Of a stretch of DNA of 43,469 nucleotides, positions 8,459 through 16,262 are shown one piece after another. The notes below the pieces were generated by a model, which was not told the origin of the DNA, did not search any database, and saw nothing but the letters and a program-made list of their open reading frames with translations. The DNA comes from Sphingomonas sp. PAMC 26621 (GTDB taxonomy: Bacteria; Pseudomonadota; Alphaproteobacteria; Sphingomonadales; Sphingomonadaceae), in the NCBI RefSeq assembly GCF_000251145.1, contig NZ_AIDW01000063.1:1-43469 (forward strand). The letters are read 5' to 3'. Numbering within the stretch: position 1 is the stretch's first letter; each line of letters begins with the position of its first letter. A program made the position numbers and the translations under genes.

Positions 8459-9394
8459 TCAGCGGTCCTTTGCAACGAAGGAGAGCGCGCTGGCGGGGAT
8501 GCCGACAGCGAAGGATGTAGGGGCGAAGCCGAAACGGCGCGTGAAGGCGCCCGAGTCGACGGCGTAGGGACGATCCCAGGTGAAGCCGACATCGACCACC
8601 TCCTTCGCCATCCGGTAGACAAGGCCTAGCGGCCGCATCAGCCATAGCGGCACCGCCCATATCCTTGCCCGCTGCCCGAGCGAATCCGCACCGATCGCGA
8701 GCAGTTCGCGCGGCGAGCGGATCGGGGCACATGGCATGTTCCAGGCCCGGCCAAAGGCATCGTCGGGCGCATCGAGCAGCGTCACCGCGGCGCGAGCGAT
8801 ATCGGGCACATAGGCAAAGTCGTGCTTTGTGTCAGGCGGCACCAGCAGCTGCGCAGGCTTGCCCTTGGCCAGTTCGCCAAGCGCGAACGCGCCGAGATGC
8901 GAGTGGCCGACACCGGGCCCGTAGAAATCGGGACAGCGCAGCGCCGCCACCCGCACCCGGTCGCGCGCCGCCAGCCACATCCGCGTGACCGCAGTGAGGA
9001 TGGCCGGCTTCTCGCCGATCTCGCTCAGCGCCATGTCCTCGTGGCGCGGTTCGTTCTGTGGTCCGAGCTGGTAGAGATTGTCGATGAACACCAGCCGCGC
9101 GCCCGACGCGGCGCAGGCGGCGAGCATGTTGGCCATCGCCTGCGGCCATGCCGTGCGCCAGACCCGCGCATCATAGGGGAAGACGACCGCCAGCACGACC
9201 TGGGCTGCCCCCTCGACCGCGCGGGCCACCGCGTCTGCGTCGAGCACGTCGCAGGCGACATGCTCGACGCTGGCCGGCAACGCTTGGGGCGTGCCGCGCT
9301 GCGCGACCCGGACCCGGTCGCCTCGGGCCGCGAGCGTCTCGATGATCGGGCGCCCCACCGCGCCGCTGCCAAACACTACCGTCAATCCGTTCAT
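8459..9394 (-). CDS. NAD(P)-dependent epimerase/reductase, extended SDR type
   Basis: This 311-residue NAD(P)-binding protein is of the extended SDR/NmrA type. The dinucleotide motif GSGAVGRP is at the very N-terminus (VVFGSGAVGRPIIETLAARG). LVFIDNLYQLGP and DFYGPGVGHS follow the pattern of nucleoside-diphosphate-sugar epimerase relatives, but the usual YxxxK is not clear, so it may bind NADP without classical SDR catalysis. AAGGAGAT lies 6 nt before the ATG at 9394. It is the first gene of a pair with the SnoaL-like protein, divergent from a LysR regulator. Confidence 0.82.
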   Translation of the reverse strand: MNGLTVVFGSGAVGRPIIETLAARGDRVRVAQRGTPQALPASVEHVACDVLDADAVARAVEGAAQVVLAVVFPYDARVWRTAWPQAMANMLAACAASGARLVFIDNLYQLGPQNEPRHEDMALSEIGEKPAILTAVTRMWLAARDRVRVAALRCPDFYGPGVGHSHLGAFALGELAKGKPAQLLVPPDTKHDFAYVPDIARAAVTLLDAPDDAFGRAWNMPCAPIRSPRELLAIGADSLGQRARIWAVPLWLMRPLGLVYRMAKEVVDVGFTWDRPYAVDSGAFTRRFGFAPTSFAVGIPASALSFVAKDR

Positions 9395-9451
9395 GCCGTA
9401 TCTCCTTTTCAATAAGGAGAAGATGACGTGCCCAGGCCTGCGCGGAAATTG

Positions 9452-9477
9452 CCGTATTGTGTTGGCCTGCTATACGG
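9452..9477. promoter_or_regulatory. Candidate LysR-type operator
   Basis: CCGTAT at 9452-9457 and ATACGG at 9472-9477 form an inverted repeat just upstream of the lysR-type gene. It lies in the gap that separates it from the divergent epimerase gene. Interrupted dyads of this size are typical LysR recognition boxes. A further CCGTAT at about 9396 lies next to the epimerase start. Binding is an inference from position. Confidence 0.45.
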
Positions 9478-9483
9478 GAATGT

Positions 9484-10380
9484 ATGACCGCCGACCCCGA
9501 TTGGGCGCTGTACCGGACGCTGCTGGCCGTGCTCAAGGACGGCTCGTTGTCGGGCGCCGCCAGGCGCCTCGGCCTGACCCAGCCGACCGTCGCACGCCAT
9601 GTCGATGCGTTGGAAGCGGCTCTGGGCTCCGACCTGTTCGTCCGCTCCCAGCGCGGACTTGCGCCGACCGACCTGGCGCTGGCGCTGCGACCTCATGCCG
9701 AAATCATGGGGTCTACAGCCGCCGCGCTGCTCCGCACCGCGAGCGGGGCGGCGGGCACCGTGGCGGGCACCGTGCGCATCAGCGCCAGCGAGGTCATCGG
9801 CGTCGAATATCTGCCGCCGATTCTCACTCTGTTACGACGCGAGCATCCGCAACTCGTGATCGAACTTACGCTAACCGACCGCGTGGACGATCTGCTCCAG
9901 CGCGAGGCGGATATCGCCGTGCGCAACACCGAACCGACCCAAGGCGCATTGGTCGCCCAACGCTTGGCCCCCGTCGATCTCGGCTTCCACGGGCACCGGG
10001 ATTATTTCGAGCGTCGCGGCGTGCCGACCACGCTCGCGGACCTTTCGGGGCATGATCTGATCGGTTTTGACGCCGAGACGCCTGCGTTGCGGGCGATGCT
10101 TACTCACTTGCCCGGGCTTGACCGGAGCAGCTTCGCGCTGCGCACGGACAGCAACCTGGCGCAACTCGCCGCCATCCGCGCCGGGTTCGGCATCGGCCTG
10201 TGCCATGTGACGATGGCACAGGCCGATCCGGTGCTGGCGCGCGTGTTGGACGCCGTATCATTCGCGCTACCGCTATGGATCGTGATGCACGAAGACTTGA
10301 AGACCAACGCCCGCTACCGGGTGGTGTTCGACGGCTTGGTGGAGGCGCTTCAGGGTATCGCTCGACTGGAGGCCGTGTGA
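9484..10380 (+). CDS. LysR-family transcriptional regulator
   Basis: This is a 298-residue LysR-type regulator of normal length. The N-terminal helix-turn-helix reads SLSGAARRLGLTQPTVARHV, followed by the linker helix (ALEAALGSDLFVRSQRGL) and a periplasmic-binding-protein-like effector domain (VRISASEVIGVEYLPPIL onward). The ATG at 9484 is preferred over a TTG at 9457 because LysR proteins usually start close to the first helix. It is divergent from the epimerase/SnoaL pair, the classical arrangement for a LysR target operon. The effector is unknown. Confidence 0.88.
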   Translation: MTADPDWALYRTLLAVLKDGSLSGAARRLGLTQPTVARHVDALEAALGSDLFVRSQRGLAPTDLALALRPHAEIMGSTAAALLRTASGAAGTVAGTVRISASEVIGVEYLPPILTLLRREHPQLVIELTLTDRVDDLLQREADIAVRNTEPTQGALVAQRLAPVDLGFHGHRDYFERRGVPTTLADLSGHDLIGFDAETPALRAMLTHLPGLDRSSFALRTDSNLAQLAAIRAGFGIGLCHVTMAQADPVLARVLDAVSFALPLWIVMHEDLKTNARYRVVFDGLVEALQGIARLEAV

Positions 10381-10428
10381 TCCAGGCATTCCCGTTTTGC
10401 GATCCTAATCGAGAAGGAATTTCGAAAT

Positions 10429-10462
10429 GGGGTGGCTGGCCTCCCCCTTGAAAGCCAGCCCC
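10429..10462. terminator. Hairpin between convergent lysR and mucR-like genes
   Basis: GGCTGGC at about 10434-10440 and GCCAGCC at 10454-10460 pair, with flanking G and C runs extending the stem. It lies between the 3' ends of two convergent genes. No long T tract follows on either strand, so it is a plausible but not classical intrinsic terminator. Confidence 0.45.
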
Positions 10463-10466
10463 GATA

Positions 10467-10970
10467 TTACCCTGCTGCTGCGTCGTCAGCCTTGCGCTTA
10501 CGCGGCGCTGATTTTGCAACTCCTGCCTTGGCAGCGTTTGTCTGACCCGGCTTGCGGCCGAGGCCGATCTTTTTCGCCATCGCGCGACGGCTTTCCGAAT
10601 ATGTTGCAGCGACCATCGGATAATCGGCCTTGAGGTTGTAGCGCTCGCGGTACTCCGCAGGTGTCATGCCGTTGGTTGCGAGGTGACGCCGGAGTGTCTT
10701 GTACGATTTTCCATCGATCATGCTGATGATATGATCGGGGCTTGCAAGGGATTTCCGGGCAGTGACCGCGCCGACATACTGCTTGGGCTCTTCGACGGGA
10801 GCTTCCGATGTCCGCGAACCGCCGACAAGCGACTGAACACTGGTGTGCATCTGCGAAAGAAATGCTGGGACGTCATCGGCAGACGTGCGGGTATTGGGGT
10901 TGCTCAGCCAGGCGATCGTTAACTCGGTAGCGAGTTCGACCGCATTGGGCTGGTAGGTTTCTTCGGACAT
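10467..10970 (-). CDS. MucR/Ros-family transcriptional regulator lacking canonical zinc ligands
   Basis: This 167-residue MucR/Ros-type DNA-binding protein is related to regulators of surface polysaccharide and virulence genes in alphaproteobacteria. The N-terminal part (ELATELTIAWLSNP) is the oligomerisation region. The C-terminal part has the family core, MIDGKSYKTLRRHLATNGMTP, then AEYRERYNLKADYPMVA and a basic tail. The first zinc-binding Cys is absent (IISMIDGK where CLEDGK is usual), and the second His after RRHLAT is Asn. It thus resembles Ros homologues that fold without zinc. GGAG lies 6 nt before the ATG at 10970. No partner gene is linked. Confidence 0.85.
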   Translation of the reverse strand: MSEETYQPNAVELATELTIAWLSNPNTRTSADDVPAFLSQMHTSVQSLVGGSRTSEAPVEEPKQYVGAVTARKSLASPDHIISMIDGKSYKTLRRHLATNGMTPAEYRERYNLKADYPMVAATYSESRRAMAKKIGLGRKPGQTNAAKAGVAKSAPRKRKADDAAAG

Positions 10971-11612
10971 AAAGCGCTCCATATGGCTGGCGAAACTGTA
11001 TACCAAAGACACCATGGCGGACGACGCAAAATTGTTCAGGGAGCGTGCGGCGGCCGAGCGCGTGGAGGCAAGTACAGCTGTGTTACCCAATGTTCGAGAT
11101 CGAGCACTTCGGTCTGCTGAACGATGGGACGAAATGGCTTGCCGCGCCGAGCGTACTGAAGCGTTATCCGTGGGGCGAAAAAGTTAAACTGGAAGTTCAA
11201 GAAAGCTATGGTTCGGCGAGAGTGATGGCCGCTGCGTCCCAATCAGCCATCCCTTCTGACACAGGCAGGCGAGGCGATCGGCATTTTTCAACAGCCCCGG
11301 CCGTTTTACGCATACCGCTGCTGCCAGCTCCTTTCTCGAAAAGTATCGAGATTTGAGAACGCCAGCGTGTTCCCAAAACTCGTGGCTGATCTGGATACAA
11401 GAAGAGGTCTGCGCCGTTCGCGAAGGTGAATGTCAGGTGGCGGGTGGTCTAACAGGTTTCCGGAAAGGCCATCGCGACCGCCGACATTTCGCCTTCTTCA
11501 TCAGCTGAAGCATTAACCTACTGCCGCTCGGGTATTCTGCCGTGCCCGGAGGGGTACGCGCTCCCGTTGCAAAAGGGGTCCCTTTTGCGACGATAAAGCT
11601 ATCTTCATCAGG

Positions 11613-11641
11613 CAAAAAAATGGGCCAGCGTGAGCCGGCCC
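11613..11641 (-). terminator. Strong intrinsic terminator, minus strand
   Basis: Read on the minus strand, GGGCCGGC pairs with GCTGGCCC around a short loop, and a run of seven T follows at once. This is a classical rho-independent terminator. No convincing protein gene ends in front of it, so it may end a small RNA transcribed from about 11760, or the transcript of the exported-protein gene that stops at 11820. Confidence 0.7.
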
Positions 11642-11755
11642 CGAAGTTATCAACAGAGGTTGCCTGAAAGGCGTCGTCATGTTGCGCTTGCGAAAAAATT
11701 GATGCAAGCCCCTTAAAGCAGTTCTCGAAAATGGAGCCAACCGAAGGCCTTCCAT

Positions 11756-11781
11756 GATGCAAAAGTCAACATTTTTGCATC
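11756..11781. repeat. GATGCAAAA-family palindrome, copy 2
   Basis: GATGCAAAA at 11756-11764 and TTTTGCATC at 11773-11781 form a perfect 9-bp dyad with an 8-bp loop. It lies about 40 bp beyond the stop of the exported-protein gene at 11820. The core is the same as copy 1 (522-553) and copy 3 (12484-12511). Confidence 0.65.
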
Positions 11782-11819
11782 GCGGCGATACTTACTCACG
11801 ACCATAAGTTGAGGGTGGA

Positions 11820-12392
11820 TCACCGCTTGGGTACAAATATCTCCGTTTTGCCATCCGCTCCGTTACGGAAAATTGGAGCGGTGCTGCCACCCAAGGCCTC
11901 AGCCATGTCGCGCTTCAATGTCGCGGTATCGGGCATGCCTGTGTAGTATCGCCATCCAGTAAACTCGGTCTTGCTCACCGTGGCGAGGAGGTAGCCTTCT
12001 ACAGTGGCCGACTTACCCTGTTTCGATGCGTTGATCGCCTTTATGATGTCCGTCACTGGGACGATCTGAGCGATGGGATCACCCTTTCGAGCCGGCTTGG
12101 CCGTCCGTCGTCGACCAGCCTTGTCATCGCCATAGAGCTCGTATGACGCCGCACCAGCAGTGAACTGGCCCAGGTCGCATGACGGCTTTCCCCCGGCCGC
12201 ACTCGAATAGTCGATGTGCATCAGCTTTGGCAGCAAGCTCATAGAAGCGACGATGTTTGCGTCTGTTTGAACAGTCATATCGATTGGTTTTGCGATAGCT
12301 CCAGCATCAGACGATACGGAACACTCGGCCAAGGCAGGGCTTGCCGCGACAAAAATTGCTACAGCCGCGGACACGGCCAATCGATTACGCAC
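11820..12392 (-). CDS. Exported protein of unknown function
   Basis: This 190-residue protein has a clear signal peptide (RNRLAVSAAVAIFVAASPALA) followed by ECSVSSDAGA. The GTG at 12392 is chosen because AGGGG lies about 8 nt upstream and the signal peptide starts there; ATGs further upstream are in frame but would put 15-28 residues before it. The mature part has two cysteines (ECSV and SCDLGQF), a basic KAGRRRTAKPARKGD stretch and a C-terminal ATLKRDMAEALGG. I do not recognise a family. No operon partner is seen. Confidence 0.55.
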   Translation of the reverse strand: MRNRLAVSAAVAIFVAASPALAECSVSSDAGAIAKPIDMTVQTDANIVASMSLLPKLMHIDYSSAAGGKPSCDLGQFTAGAASYELYGDDKAGRRRTAKPARKGDPIAQIVPVTDIIKAINASKQGKSATVEGYLLATVSKTEFTGWRYYTGMPDTATLKRDMAEALGGSTAPIFRNGADGKTEIFVPKR

Positions 12393-12483
12393 AAGCGTTC
12401 CCCTAAAATGTTTCGAATAGCTCACGTGCATTGGCGCGATCGTCAAGCGCGATATCCTTATTAGGCGTTTTGGCAACTATTCG

Positions 12484-12511
12484 TGATGAAAAACTCACAA
12501 ATTTTGCATCA
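12484..12511. repeat. GATGCAAAA-family palindrome, copy 3 (imperfect)
   Basis: TGATGAAAAA at the left and TTTTGCATCA at the right form an imperfect dyad upstream of the exported-protein gene. It shares the TTTTGCATC arm with the other two copies. The rest of 12512-12648 contains no gene I can support. Confidence 0.5.
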
Positions 12512-12648
12512 GGCTTGGAACGGCGGAAACTCGGCATTGCGGTGATGCGGAAATCCGATGCGCTGCCGATCGCGGATGTCATGGCCTGGTGGATAGGCGA
12601 CGGGCAGCTTTTAAAACGATGATGCCAGAAGAGTACGAAATGGAGCTG

Positions 12649-12825
12649 TCATAAGCATGCTCCGAACGCGCCGCAAATGAACAGCAGACCCCAAATACAA
12701 AGACTAAAGCTCATTGCCGGTATGTAGAATATCAGCATCAGAACCTTATTAGTGGGTGGCAGCGTTAGAAGCCAGATGCCGGTAAGGCCCGGAATTAGAG
12801 CGAGTCCGATCTCGATGTAAGAAAC
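12649..12825 (-). pseudogene. Membrane-protein gene fragment cut by IS481
   Basis: Reading leftward from the IS481 border, the minus strand is open for 58 codons and ends at the TGA at 12649. The product has two strongly hydrophobic segments, IGLALIPGLTGIWLLTL and VLMLIFYIPAM followed by CIWGLLFICGAFGACL, with a short polar PPTNK loop between them. This is the C-terminal end of a small membrane protein. Its 5' part is missing: the IS sequence begins at 12826. I do not recognise the family. Confidence 0.6.
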
Positions 12826-13836
12826 TGTTTGATCCCACGGTTTGATGGTGCGATCTTTTCGTTGGAATGGAAGGAAGCCATATGGGACAGGTACGTCACG
12901 GGAGCGCCACGACCACGCACGCCGTCAGAGCAGCAATACAGCGATCGCAAGCTTCGCTCTCGGCGCTGAGCCGAGAGCTTGGGATCAACCCTAAGACGGT
13001 AGCGAAGTGGCGTAAGCGGGCGACGGTCGAGGATCAAAAGACCGGGCCGAAGGCCCCTCATTCCACAACCCTTACCGAAGCCGAAGAGGCGGCGGTCGTT
13101 GCATTCCGGCGTCACACATTACTGCCGCTCGACGATTGCCTCTACGCGTTGCAGCCGTCGATCCCGCATCTGACACGGTCGGCGCTGCACCGCTGCCTGC
13201 AGCGGCACGGCATATCCCGTCTGCCGGACATCGAGGGGGACAAGCCGAAGCGACAGCGCTTCCAGCGCTACCCGATCGGCTTCTTCCACGTGGATATTGC
13301 CGAGGTTCAGACTGCCGAAGGCAAACTTTACCTGTTCGTCGGCATCGATCGAACCAGCAAGTTTGCGGTCACCCAGCTCGTCGACAAGGCTGACAGGCGG
13401 ACGGCTTGGGAGTTCCTTGAACACTTGCTGAAAGCGGTGCCCTACCGCATCCACACGATCTTGACCGACAATGGCATCCAGTTCGCCGAGCAGCCGCGTA
13501 ACCGGAACACCGCCTGGTCGCGTCAGATGCGCTTCGACATGATCTGCGAAGCAAACGACATCGAGCACCGGCTGACCAAGCCGAACCACCCGTGGACTAA
13601 TGGTCAGGTCGAGCGGATGAACCGAACCATCAAGGAGGCGACTGTCAAACGCTTCCACTATGAAAGCCACGAGCAGTTACGGGTGCACCTCGCCGACTTC
13701 ATGGCGGCTTACAATTTCGCCCGTCGGCTCAAAACGCTCAGTGGCCTCACGCCTTACGAATACATCGCTAAAATCTGGAGTTCAGAGCCGGACAGGTTCA
13801 TCGTCGATCCGATCCATCAGATGCCGGGACTAAACA
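12826..13836 (+). mobile_element. IS481-family insertion sequence, complete
   Basis: This is a 1.0-kb element with imperfect terminal repeats. The left end starts TGTTTGATCCCACGG; the right end, read inward, starts TGTTTAGTCCCGGCAT. The right flank reads CTAGG next to the end, as at the second copy at 43105 and as expected for IS481 elements that target CTAG. The left flank is GAAAC and does not match, so no target duplication remains. The element sits between two truncated genes. The transposase stop codon lies in the flanking TAG just outside the right end, a known habit of this family. Confidence 0.85.
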
Positions 13837-13841
13837 CCTAG
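12882..13841 (+). CDS. IS481-family transposase
   Basis: This 319-residue DDE transposase has an intact reading frame. The N-terminal helix-turn-helix reads LSALSRELGINPKTVAKWRKR. The catalytic domain follows, with the first Asp in FHVDIAEVQ, the second in ILTDNGIQF, and the Glu in GQVERMNRTIKEA. The ATG at 12882 has AAGGAAG about 5 nt upstream. The TAG stop (13839-13841) is supplied by target DNA beyond the IS end at 13836. All catalytic residues are present, so this copy could be active, and it could act on the degenerate copy at the right end of the window. Confidence 0.93.
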   Translation: MGQVRHGSATTTHAVRAAIQRSQASLSALSRELGINPKTVAKWRKRATVEDQKTGPKAPHSTTLTEAEEAAVVAFRRHTLLPLDDCLYALQPSIPHLTRSALHRCLQRHGISRLPDIEGDKPKRQRFQRYPIGFFHVDIAEVQTAEGKLYLFVGIDRTSKFAVTQLVDKADRRTAWEFLEHLLKAVPYRIHTILTDNGIQFAEQPRNRNTAWSRQMRFDMICEANDIEHRLTKPNHPWTNGQVERMNRTIKEATVKRFHYESHEQLRVHLADFMAAYNFARRLKTLSGLTPYEYIAKIWSSEPDRFIVDPIHQMPGLNT

Positions 13842-13996
13842 CCAGGTAGCCAGGTTTCGGGAAAAACCACCAAACCAGCCCCTTCGCGCGCAAGCCGAAT
13901 GATTATTTCTTCGGCTAGCGCGGTGGATGCCGCCAAATCGAGGAACACTGGCGCCTGCGGGACGACGGCGACGACAAGTCGGTCAGTGATGTTTCA
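13837..13996 (-). pseudogene. Nitrilase N-terminal fragment cut by IS481
   Basis: On the minus strand, reading toward the IS481 right end, the product runs LVVAVVPQAPVFLDLAAST, then a segment ending LAREGAGLVVFPETWLPG, where the IS begins. This is the characteristic N-terminus of nitrilases (VAxVQAAPVFLD... with the catalytic Glu usually in the early ALAEE region). The rest of the gene is absent from the other side of the IS, so the element or a deletion next to it removed it. An in-frame stop lies just upstream of the preserved part, so the start is also damaged. Confidence 0.75.
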
Positions 13997-14039
13997 GGCG
14001 CACCGTGAAAAGAATTTGTGACGTCGATCGCCGTGCCAA

Positions 14040-14570
14040 TTAAATACTCGACGGCTTCTTCCTGACCCGTCCGTTAAAATCGCGCTTGGTGAGCGGCAAA
14101 CCTTCCGCGCGGAGAATGTCATACGCCGTCGCTGCATGAAAATAGAAGTTAGGCTGCGAAAAAGAGAGCAGAAAATCTTCGGCTAAAAAATTGATATGCA
14201 TTTCACCGTCTTTAAAGCGCATATCCTTACCGACATAGGACTCGATCTCGCTCGGATCGGTCGCTTCCAGGGTGGCCAGCGTTGTGCCAAGCCGTTCTTG
14301 CAATGCGTCGAACGTGGCAGGGAGAGCCGTGTTGTCGGGCGAGAAGCAGCCCACTCTAAGAGCCTCAATGGCGCCTAGCGAATGGACAATGGTCGACTTC
14401 ACCTGATAGGCGAAGGGCATCATGTCCGCGGTCAGACGTGCCTGAATCAGGCGATCCGGTGCGAGGCTACGCTCGCTGCAGAAACTCTCCGCTTTGTCGA
14501 TCAGGCGCGACACCGAGGACAGGATCTGCAGGTAGGAGGGTATCGTCGCAGCGTAAAGGGTGAGGGCCAT
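14040..14570 (-). CDS. DUF1993 family protein
   Basis: This 176-residue protein matches the DUF1993 family in length and in its opening MALTLYAATIPSYLQILSSV. Other family features are RLTADMMPFAYQV and the C-terminal segment FYFHAATAYDILRAEGLP. The family has a helical-bundle fold like DinB; its function is unknown. It begins 60 nt after the molybdopterin enzyme gene on the same strand and may be the last gene of that operon. The ATG at 14570 is chosen because the homologous start is MALTLY; upstream in-frame ATG at 14615 is less likely. Confidence 0.8.
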   Translation of the reverse strand: MALTLYAATIPSYLQILSSVSRLIDKAESFCSERSLAPDRLIQARLTADMMPFAYQVKSTIVHSLGAIEALRVGCFSPDNTALPATFDALQERLGTTLATLEATDPSEIESYVGKDMRFKDGEMHINFLAEDFLLSFSQPNFYFHAATAYDILRAEGLPLTKRDFNGRVRKKPSSI

Positions 14571-14630
14571 CGCGTGTGCATCCTGTCGCAAGCGGCTCTC
14601 AATCCCGGCTACCATGACCCGCCGGGCTGC

Positions 14631-15392
14631 TCAAATACCAGCATACCATTGGTAGTCGGAGGAATCTTCCCAATAGCCACCCTTGCCGGCGCCGATTTTG
14701 GCCAGGCTGTCGACTGCCTCCACGCGCATGACGTACTTTGCCTGCTTGTAGCCGAGCTGACGCTCGACCCTGAGCCGAAGCGGCGCACCGTGTCCGACCG
14801 AAAGCATTTGGTCGTTCATGCCCCAGGCGAGGATCGTCTGGGGATGGTATGCGTCGATCAGGTCGATGCTCTCATAATAGGGATCGCCGTCGAAGTCGTC
14901 GGCGCAGTGAAAGACGAGATAGCGGGCGGACGGCAAGACGCCCGCGGCATCGAGCGCCAACTTGAGCGGCAGGCCGTGCCACTTGCCGATCGCGCTCCAG
15001 CCTTCGACGCAGTCATGGCGGGTGATCTGGGTGCGGGCGGGCATGGCTCTGATCTGCGCGAGCGATAGCTTCAGCGGCCGCCGCACCATCCCGTCGACGA
15101 CAAGACGCCAGTCGGCAAAATGATTGGCCATGTGCGCCTGATAATCGGTGTTGTCCGGCATGTCGTTGCCGTTGGTACGAAACACCGGAGACATGTCCGA
15201 GGCAGGGAACTCGCGGGCAAGCGCGGTTCGGTCGGTGACGAGCCGTTGCGCGCGCATCGTCAGGCCCTCGCCGAGGCTCAGCACCTCCTGGACCTTGGGG
15301 GCAGCCGCGATCCGGTCGCACCCCGAGAGCAGCAGGCCACCGGCGCCGGCACCAAGCGAGCCGATCAGGCCGCGACGGGTCAACAACGTCAT
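14631..15392 (-). CDS. Molybdopterin-dependent oxidoreductase, YedY/sulfite-oxidase type, Tat-exported
   Basis: This 253-residue protein carries the sulfite-oxidase-type molybdopterin-binding domain. The N-terminus TRRGLIGSLGAGAGG is a Tat signal, and LLLSGC (Cys25) could be a lipobox. The Mo-ligand cysteine is Cys128 in RHDCVEGWSAIGKW; GAPLRLRVERQLGYKQAKYV is the typical C-terminal signature. Relatives include MsrP/YedY, which reduces periplasmic methionine sulfoxide. Its ATG overlaps the stop of the cytochrome b gene (ATGA), so the two are co-translated and the cytochrome is the likely electron donor. The actual substrate is not proven. Confidence 0.87.
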   Translation of the reverse strand: MTLLTRRGLIGSLGAGAGGLLLSGCDRIAAAPKVQEVLSLGEGLTMRAQRLVTDRTALAREFPASDMSPVFRTNGNDMPDNTDYQAHMANHFADWRLVVDGMVRRPLKLSLAQIRAMPARTQITRHDCVEGWSAIGKWHGLPLKLALDAAGVLPSARYLVFHCADDFDGDPYYESIDLIDAYHPQTILAWGMNDQMLSVGHGAPLRLRVERQLGYKQAKYVMRVEAVDSLAKIGAGKGGYWEDSSDYQWYAGI

Positions 15393-16210
15393 TCTTCGCG
15401 CTCCTTGGGCAGGCGATACCAGCCGGTCACGATCGAGCGCAGTTCGTTGAGCGGCCCAGCAAGCACGACCATCAGCAGATGCACAAGGATGAACCCGAAC
15501 AGCAGAGCTGCACAGATAAAGTGGATCGAGCGTGCCGACTGCCGGCCGCCGAACAGGTCCAGCAGCCAAGGCCAAGCCGCATCGATGGCGGGCGACATGG
15601 TAAGCCCGGTCAAGACCATCGCCGGCAACAATCCGAAGATCACACCGACGTAACTGAGCTTCTGAAGTACGTTGTAGCGCCTTGCCGCCTCGCCAGTGTG
15701 GAAGCGCAGGCGGGCATGATCCTTGACGTCCTGCCACAGGTTATGGGGACGAAGTTCATCGCCGGTAGGCGCGAGATCGCGTTGCACATGACGGGTTGCG
15801 AACCCCCATAGCCAGAACAGCAGTCCGGGTACGACCAGCAGCCAAGCGAAGAAGAAGTGCCACTGGCGTGCGCCGGCGAGATTGTAGCTCGACGGGATCG
15901 TCACCAGCGATGGAAAGGCATTCTGCTGTCCGTTGGAGATGCCAAGCACCCCCGTCGTCGGGATCGTGACCGGTCCGAGGCGTAGGAAGCCGCGGTCGTC
16001 GGTGCTGCCGATCTCCAGCCAAGGCCTTTCGTGATTGGTGCCATACTGACCCCAATATAGCTGAGGATGCGCGTTGAAGATCATCAGGCCGCTCATCAGC
16101 ATGATGACGACGGACAGCGCGTTCAGCCAATGCCAGAGCCGTATCGGGCGCCTTTGGCGGTAGACGAGATCGCCGCCCGTCGGTTCGGATGTGCTAGCGC
16201 GTGAAGCCAT
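15389..16210 (-). CDS. Cytochrome b561-type membrane subunit
   Basis: This 273-residue integral membrane protein belongs to the cytochrome b/b6 (b561, Ni-hydrogenase type) family. IRLWHWLNALSVVIMLMSGLM carries the first haem-ligand His, WHFFFAWLLVVPGLLFWLWG the second membrane region, and IHFICAALLFGFILVHLLMV the last with further His residues. It should hold two haems and pass quinol electrons to the Tat-exported molybdopterin partner encoded next. The ATG at 16210 has GGGGG about 5 nt upstream. The role mirrors MsrQ, but the sequence family is b561-like. Confidence 0.85.
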   Translation of the reverse strand: MASRASTSEPTGGDLVYRQRRPIRLWHWLNALSVVIMLMSGLMIFNAHPQLYWGQYGTNHERPWLEIGSTDDRGFLRLGPVTIPTTGVLGISNGQQNAFPSLVTIPSSYNLAGARQWHFFFAWLLVVPGLLFWLWGFATRHVQRDLAPTGDELRPHNLWQDVKDHARLRFHTGEAARRYNVLQKLSYVGVIFGLLPAMVLTGLTMSPAIDAAWPWLLDLFGGRQSARSIHFICAALLFGFILVHLLMVVLAGPLNELRSIVTGWYRLPKEREE

Positions 16211-16262
16211 GAAAACCCCCGGAAAAAGGAAAGGGGGACGCTTCACGCGCCCCCGACTCCGT

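Larger units (their letters stand above)
10981..11819. other. Gap of ~840 bp without a confident gene
   Basis: Open frames exist on both strands, for example 11045-11356 (+) and 11433-11762 (-), but none shows a recognisable protein with a good ribosome binding site. The stretch holds an imperfect hairpin at about 11331-11363 (CTTTCTCGAAAAGTATC against TTTGAGAACGCC), related to the left half of the 70-bp repeats. It also holds a GTTGCAAAAGGG/CCCTTTTGCGAC dyad at about 11566-11592, a minus-strand terminator at 11613-11641, and a GATGCAAAA palindrome at 11756. A small RNA on the minus strand is possible between the last two. Confidence 0.5.

Noticed and set aside
8822..9415. Plus-strand open frame opposite the epimerase gene
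   Set aside because: It is the antisense shadow of a well-supported NAD-binding protein and has no motif of its own.
11045..11356. Open frame of 103 codons with an EIEHFGLLNDGTKWLAAPS segment
   Set aside because: No ribosome binding site, no family likeness, and the last third runs into repeat sequence. It could be a relic, but I cannot support it as a gene.
11433..11762. Minus-strand open frame of 109 codons
   Set aside because: It contains a strong intrinsic terminator and two palindromes within its frame, which is not expected of a gene.
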